A stretch of DNA of 64,000 bases from Trichobilharzia regenti (lineage: Eukaryota > Platyhelminthes > Trematoda > Strigeidida > Schistosomatidae). Below, piece after piece: positions 57,415 to 64,000 of the stretch (its first letter is position 1; each line of letters starts with the position of its first letter). The stretch spans positions 1 to 64,000 of the forward strand of contig CALYDD020000411.1 of NCBI GenBank assembly GCA_944472135.2. Direction: 5' to 3'. The translations under genes were made by a program, and so were the position numbers. A model generated the notes under the pieces. That model saw only the letters and a list, made by a program, of their open reading frames with translations. It was not told where the DNA came from and made no database searches.

Positions 57415-58650
57415 TTCAGAGTAATGAGCAGTAATCATGGACACAGGTCACCATGATAGGATCTATCCTGTCACATTCCATTTCTTCTGGAATGGGTAAA
57501 CACCACTCGGAACAAAAGGAATGAATACTAATAACATTGGTTATCTCTCTCAAATGTTGACTCGAACGCACGTAATTTACTTCCAACTTCGATTTCATCA
57601 CGAAACATGGCTGGTGAATGGATCATCGAATACATGTGAGAACTGTAGAGCTGTTTCATTCTAGTTTTTGACTTGACATCTAGCCTAGAATGCCTTTCGT
57701 ATTACAGTTGCGCATTGTGGAGAAATCTCTGAAGAAGAAGAAGAGGAAGGATGAATTAACCCTTCGATGGTCACTGGGTTGCAAGAATTCTCCTGATGTT
57801 GTTGTTTCATTATAAATTCTATCTGGGAATCATATGAGGAGAACTAGTCACTTTCAACCTGCCATGTGAACCGAACTCACTGCAAATGTTCATGATGTTG
57901 AAATGAATTCTGCATCACGTTGGAGTTTGCATACTTCTCAGGAGTCACTCAATATCAATGAAATATCCTTCTGATGAATTCAGTTCCCAGTAACAGCCAA
58001 CTGATATTAATATTTTATTTAGCTGCATGTTAATTCTGTTATTGCCTTGGATGCATAGTCAGTGAAAGTCTTAAACAGGAATGTGGGTTTCAGTGCACAA
58101 TCAATGATGCAGTATGTTTAACTTCCCAGGTGGTTAAATTAGGACTGTGGTCCGAATCGCCACGAAGCTAATCGGGTCATCAGTGACACTTATAAAATAT
58201 ATTTTGTGGGAAGACTGGGTCGTCTCTGTGCATTCACAAGTGTTGGCGTAGATCTACTCTCATGATGGTGGATTGTTCATTCAACTGGTCTCTGGGTTTG
58301 GTGGCGCCTAGCCAGTAGGAATAGTGACCACTTTGACTAAAATCAGTCGCCAGTGTTTCAACCGTGACGCGAAATTCTTGTGAGCAAATATGATATACAG
58401 CTGAAAGCAATTATACCGAGTGGAATAGAATGAATAGACTTTGTAATTCACTTCGACCAACACGTACTTGGTGTCACGCAATATTCTCTGATGTTACTCC
58501 TTCTCTTTTCTCAATTGCTGCTTATCGGAGCTTGTTACTAGTCACTTACTTATTGACAGATGAAGTATGTGAGAAGCAATTGATTTCAGACGGAATGTTT
58601 AGTACAAATTTTAGCACCTTATGATCTGATAAAATGTTACTTCGGACGAC
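57415..58650 (+). repeat. Segment P, right-arm copy
   Basis: Mirror of 32,641-33,890 and parallel to 7,431-8,640. Shows the empty SINE site at 'CAGCCAACTGATATT' (about 58,001-58,016). Confidence 0.75.
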
Positions 58651-60550
58651 TTAAACGGCATCAGTTGACGTAGAGAGAGGGAGAGACATGAAATAGAGCC
58701 AGACAACAACCTATTGTCCCACTAACGAATATCCAGTAGGGAATGAAGGTTGACCGGATATACACGGTGATGATCATTGAGTGACACCACACACTGTTCC
58801 ACTCATCGAATGCAAGCTGAACGATCAGCGACAAACATGGGTTTGGTATGATGTGAAAATGGAAAATATAATGTGAAGATGAACCGAAAGCCCGTGTGAA
58901 GTAGTGGAGCCGGATAGAAGTGCAGCCTGTCAATCGTGTGAAATGGATAAGTTCAAAGGTTGATCAGTGTTCCACTCGAGGAGGCAAGCAATGAATGAAT
59001 TCTATTATTGGTGATGATGATGATAAACATTTGAAGTCTGATTGTTATGGACTACAAAGTTATTGGTTAGAGGAGACAGAGAGGGAGTGAGAGCTGACGA
59101 GTTAGACGTTAAGCAGTCATGGTTTCTTGATGTTTGTTCTCCTTAACACTCAGCAGAAACAGGATGTGAGAAAATTGAGAGACATTCACTCAGCGATGCA
59201 AACAAATGAAAATCATGAGTAAGATCAGACACACTGAAGTCTGATTAATATGGCTACACTTTACCTTGAGAGAACTTATTAATATATATGCAGTGGTTAC
59301 TCCGTGCCTCATCATCTCTTCACGAGGGCAGATACCAGAGTAACAAGTTTGTTTAATGTCACGATAATGTGGCTAGTTGACGCCTTGTTTACAGAAAGTC
59401 GTCTAAACATGGTGATTGGTTTGTACAAAGTGAGACTATCATTCTGATTGTAGCCAAGTGGAAAACCACCGAATCATCTATTTTGTTATTTTTGAGCCAC
59501 CATGAATATAATTGCATGGCGGCTTACAAATAATGCACAGAAACGTCAGTACAATGCTGCGGCGCAGGAAGCAGTCACTACCTGTAATAAAACCAACTAC
59601 CATGCCACAAATGTCCATTTTGCAAAAATGATAGGAAATTACGAGAAAATACGATTACAACGCGAAATTTATCATTTTTAGAAGAACGCTGTCACAAAAT
59701 CTCGCATTTCACCTTTTTCGCTACAATATATACCGGTCTGACTGTTTCGCTACGCACACGCACTATACTACTTATATAAGTGAATTAAGTGACCATGCAT
59801 ATTATTCAAATATCATCATTCGTAAATCACGTTATGCAGTATACTTTTGTTACAGTGTCCTCACTCAGCAATTACAACAGTTCACGCATTTTATGCTCAT
59901 CGCTTAGTGTGATAATGCAGAAGAAGGTAGTAAATGCAATTGCATATTAGTTTGTTTATTAGATGTATCACGCAGTGGATTTACTTGCTACCACAGTGCT
60001 CAAGTTTTACACATATATTAATGTGAGTTATGGAAGAAAGGCACTTTCATTAGTTCTCAGGAGTGACTCACTTGAGAATCACATTCACTCCATTGTCAAT
60101 GACATGACATGTATTGAGTTTGACTTCTCTGAGAATCATTTCGATTGATTGACTGATTTCGGCCAACTTAATAAACACAGGGTTCAAACTTGATGATGAT
60201 CAACGACGGATGATGTGACTGAGGCTCAAATCATCTAGCGTATTCTCATTGGTCCAATGTATGTCTGTCTTCTTGGTCTCATTCTCAATTTTTGTCGCAT
60301 AATCCAGTCAACTACAATCAGGAATATCGCTCGTGATAGAAGGCAACATTTTCAGTACATGATCAAATACAACGAGCCCGGCTTTCTATCATAATTCTTG
60401 AACCAAGTCACAACCCTGGAACTGCCTACAATTTCTCGTGTATTCAAAGGGTGTACTGCTGAAAAGCCTAGAAGCAGGATAAAATAATATCTAATATCCC
60501 TTGTTTGTCAGTGATTCTATGACTAATGGTGGTTCGAGGTGAAATCCAAC
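58651..60550 (-). repeat. Core repeat copy H
   Basis: Mirror of copy G, carrying the same seventh-codon stop in the short ORF (minus, near 59,672) and the same donor-like site near 59,580. It includes the outer block to about 60,550. Confidence 0.85.
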
Positions 60551-61997
60551 TTGAACCCAGGATCTACTGATTACAGAGAGAGCTCTCACGCCATTCATCC
60601 GGTGAGACATAATCCAATGGTCAATGAATTCCAACTTCTAACGATTCGAGATTTACTACAGGATTTCATCATTAGCTGACATTAGTTATCGAACCATTGG
60701 AAAACGTGGGAGTACTGGACAGCTCGTAAATATTCACATCAAATTGATAACCAATTTATCCTTTAATCCCGCCTCCATTTCAATGACAATCTAGGTGATT
60801 ATTTTGATGATTTTAAATTGCGTGTGTATGTATGTGTTCATTACACTTGTACAGCTTTTGAAATTGAAATATCCGAGGTGATGACTTTGTTAATCTTCTC
60901 GGTTTTGTCCACAAAGATTTATCAGATAAGTTAACTTTCAGTTAACACAAATTAAACGATTAAACAATCTCTCCTTCTGCAAGAGAATAAGCCATAAGCC
61001 GGGTCCTCACTCAGGCTAAGTTCTGTTTATATTAACATGTCTTTGCAAAGGCGCAATGCAGTACAACGTCTATTTACCTTAGAAATATTAATTTTTCGCT
61101 TGTTATCAAACAATTACTCGAATGAATATTAATCTTGATGCCTGGTGTTTCTGTTTTTAACGGGGATCGAATGTTTAGGCGAACAGGAAACATCTGAACG
61201 TATTTTTCTTATCGACCACTTGTATGAGTGGAGTGGAAACACTGCTTCCGTCTTCGAAATAACAAACATAGTACACCGATTGAGTAAGGAGATTGATACG
61301 ACTGCAACGAATAAGTGGAGATTGGCGACAAAGTAGGAGCTGAATGTTTCATGTCTCCTCACTCATTTATTTTTTTCATCTAAAATGATGTTTGGGGATT
61401 TTGTGAGTGTCGAAGTGAATGCGATTCACTTCTCCAGCCTCATTAAGTAGATGGTAAAACAGAGATTATGCAATCTCAACATTATTGTCATAGTCAGTTG
61501 AAATCCATGAAGCCAAATACTTATTGATAAAATTCATGAGGTTTCTGATACCATTTATGTAACTTATGTCACATCAAAGTGAATTTATGGACTATCAAAT
61601 AGCAATACTTCCATTCTGATGAGTGTCAGTAAAGTAGAAAGCTAGTCTCACTGAATAGTCCAAACATCTTCAGTTTTCTGCCACCAGCTAACTCCTAGCT
61701 AAATTACAACCCATAGATATATAGACTGGTCAGTTGATATCGTGAGTATTCACTCCTATTATTCGCAAGAACGAGTCGATATATCCCACTGACACAATAT
61801 TTCGATAATAAACTGAAAATATACGTTGAATGAAAGAGTCTAACGCAAATATCCTGGTGGAATTCAGAGCAATCAGGAGTGAAAATTACTGGATGATAGA
61901 CCGGTTAGCGGAATGCAAGTTGTGGAAAATAGACGTAGAATTGATTTCAACAATATTTTAACGGTAGGGTGGGAGTATGTATACGCATTTACATAAT
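60551..61997. other. Right palindrome arm, no gene recognised
   Basis: Mirror of 29,297-30,755. A 63-base sample near 61,760 shows three differences from the left arm, so this part is less similar than the inner arm. Confidence 0.5.
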
Positions 61998-62338
61998 TGA
62001 TATCTATCCACATGATGTGTGTTTTGTTTTTGACAGTCTGTTATATTTTGCTATGTGTATATGGATCGATATTCCATTATAACTGCATTATGCTTTTTTC
62101 TGTCCATTAACTAAATAAACAATATCTTTACAATGGTAAACATTTTCATACATACTTTTGTATTAGACACTTCTTTATATTGTTCCCACGTTCGTACACT
62201 TCGTACCATTTCACTCATACTCTTGTGTGACATTTATTTTCCTTGTCTGGAAAACACAAGTATCATCGTAAACCTGTTGGTCTTCTGATTTCCCTCTTTC
62301 CGCGTCAGGAATAGTAACTACTCAACGAGTACATAACA
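61998..62338 (-). mobile_element. Solo LTR (mirror copy, shortened)
   Basis: Mirror of 28,896-29,296, with the same duplication in reverse complement (ATAAT at 61,993-61,997 and 62,339-62,343). It is 341 bp, 60 bp shorter than the left copy, mainly through loss of sequence around 62,130-62,170. Confidence 0.85.
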
Positions 62339-63750
62339 ATAATACATCTTTCATAACACAGTGACACTGAGAAATCAAATCAACCATCATGGAATGATTG
62401 ACACCATGGTGACTGAAGCCATTACATCACTAGACCTCCTAACCAGTATATCGATTACTTCACTGCTTTGTGTTCGCTGAGATGTGTGATCACACAAAGA
62501 AAAATCTATGGAGAAACAACTCACTCTCACAAACATAAACATACATGAATGTCTGTGCACCAACTCTATGTTGATTTACATTCCATCATTTGGGAGGCAT
62601 TCGTCAAAATTGGCTTACACGATGTGTGGCAACTTCAAACCATTCGAGTCAGTTACACAAATACAGTCAAGTCTATCAATCACCACATTATCTCCAATCA
62701 ACATATTACCACATATTCTCTATTTGCAATTCTACACTGGAATCCATCCTCTTTTATCGTCATCATTTTCAAGTCAGTAGTAATCTGTAAGTGGAAGTCG
62801 CCATCAGATTGTCTTGCTGTCAATGTGATTTGTGCTCAAATCGTTTGTTAGAACAAATATCATGTGCTTGGAGAAAGGCAGATGATAATACTGAAGTCAA
62901 TTGGGAGGAACACGATTACACAAACAGTAACACCAACAATTGTAGTGGAAGGAGTAGTAGTGTTGCATGTGCTACTGACAAGATTTATCATAGTCATCAA
63001 TCAGTCTGCATTTGCGGTAGTGTCAGTTCAAGTAGGAGAAGAATGAACCGTGGAAACTGTCGAGTGGGACATGTGGAAAATCAGAACGACTGATTCAGTG
63101 TAAAGTCTCTTTTCAACAAATTTATCATCAATCTGTACAATCGTATAAATAAAAGACTTTTAGAAAATGATTATATGAATCGTGACAATGAATAATTTTT
63201 GTATACTTTATAAAATAGTTCATGAAATGAATACATCTCAAACGAGGGTGTAGAAATGTATTATATTACACAACAAGGTGATAATTGTGTGATAAAAAAC
63301 AATATTGCAAAACGTATAGTGAATTAGATAAATCCATAAAGGTGACAAGTGAGATACCACTGGGAATTTTTCAAAGTGAGAATAATCACAGCACCAATTG
63401 ATGTTATAATGTAGGCTGATATACAAATTTAATAAACCACACAGAAAATAAATACGGCCAAAATATGCGTGGAGATAGTCGAATTTCGCCACAGACAGAT
63501 TAAGACCATGACAGTTGGAGGGGTTGAACAAACTTTTACTTTATACAGAGGCGACTAGTATTGACCAGATGTTGTTTTATCGCGCTGCTTATAGCTCAAC
63601 CTTTTCGTAACCACGCAGGATAGTGTTTGTGGACCCTCTTAAACAAAACCCGAAGAAATATACATGTAAAGCAAAATTAATAGAAATTGAAGAAATATTT
63701 CAGCGTAACAAAAAGATGAATAACATTGAAGCATGCATCTTCTGAACTCA
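62339..63750. other. Right palindrome arm, no gene recognised
   Basis: Mirror of 27,475-28,895. Overlapping short frames (62,549-62,851, 62,791-63,093) are fragments of what is one 168-codon frame in the left arm. Confidence 0.45.
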
Positions 63751-63752
63751 AA

Positions 63753-63955
63753 GGTGAGTACTCTCGCCGACCATGCACATGGTCCGAGGTTCGATCCCTG
63801 ACAACGACGCACACCTGATATCTATGGTCGGCCTGCAAAATTTGGGCTACCGATATTCATGCTGAAAATTCCATACTGTACCAAAAATACAGTGTGGAAT
63901 CAAGCTGTAATCAAAAATAAAAAACAAAAATAAAAAATACAAATAAATAAATTGA
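63753..63955 (+). mobile_element. tRNA-headed SINE (mirror copy)
   Basis: Mirror of 27,283-27,470. B-box-like 'GGTTCGATCC' near 63,788, the 'CACCTGATATCTATGGTCGG' body and an A-rich tail. It keeps the ~20 bp that the left copy has lost and also lacks the 5' A-box part. Confidence 0.75.
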
Positions 63956-64000
63956 CATATTTCTTATCATATTCTTTGCAATAAAATTAGTGTTACCATG

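Larger units (their letters stand above)
47156..64000 (-). repeat. Giant palindrome, right arm (visible part)
   Basis: Reverse complement of 27,241-45,530, lacking the Gypsy element and holding a Penelope-like element instead. After removing the two insertions the visible arm lengths are about 13.78 and 13.74 kb. Much of the remaining difference is explained by the 60 bp deletion in the right-hand solo LTR. Confidence 0.95.

Noticed and set aside
27241..64000. Palindrome as a fold-back sequencing artefact
   Set aside because: The arms differ by two insertions with target duplications, a 60 bp deletion, scattered substitutions and a diverged core, which a single-molecule fold-back would not give. 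A false join of two haplotypes cannot be excluded from sequence alone.

Overview
The window looks like repeat-dominated DNA from a trematode, most probably a Schistosoma species. It is AT-rich, shows no bacterial-style gene organisation, and carries Penelope-like elements with GIY-YIG endonucleases, CR1- and RTE-type non-LTR retrotransposons, Gypsy/Ty3 LTR elements, and a tRNA-headed SINE whose tail resembles the schistosome Sm-alpha group. I recognise no complete host gene, rRNA, tRNA gene or CRISPR array. The species is inferred from the repeat families; no host protein supports it.

Layout. 1-3 kb: relics of an RTE-like element (minus) and a Penelope-like element (plus). 3.15-12.6 kb: an old, partly scrambled inverted repeat holding an RTE relic on each side, a solo LTR in one arm only, two copies (A plus, B minus) of a roughly 1.3-1.9 kb 'core repeat', and a SINE with an empty counterpart elsewhere. 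13.2-14.4 kb: a Penelope GIY-YIG remnant. 14.4-25.04 kb: a tandem array of core repeats C, D and E separated by two 3.3 kb copies of the same 5'-truncated CR1-like element (period about 4.66 kb). At 25.04 kb the array snaps back into an inverted core (F). 26.1-27.2 kb: no recognised family.

27.24-64.0 kb is the main feature: a very large palindrome centred near 46,343. The arms are 27,241-45,530 and 47,156-64,000, and the far end runs out of the window. Identity is near-perfect over much of the inner arms and lower in patches further out, suggesting gene conversion. At 45,530/47,156 the near-identity stops abruptly, and a further ~73 bp per side are still homologous but much more diverged. 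The arms share a solo LTR, a SINE, core repeats G and H, a 185 bp hairpin and a Penelope relic, so those predate the palindrome or its last homogenisation. Two insertions are arm-specific: a 4.5 kb Gypsy element in the left arm, itself split by a 1.83 kb LTR element with two LTRs that read identical, and a 3.1 kb Penelope-like element with an intact reverse transcriptase/GIY-YIG reading frame in the right arm. Both have clean target-site duplications and an empty site in the opposite arm.

The most notable single elements are the Penelope-like element, which carries a compact hammerhead-ribozyme motif in its flanking repeat, and the 1.83 kb LTR element whose only reading frame appears to join a Gag to a remnant of the integrase tail. 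The core repeat is also unexplained: eight copies with a conserved, TATA-containing, divergently read segment and a short ORF ending at a possible splice donor.
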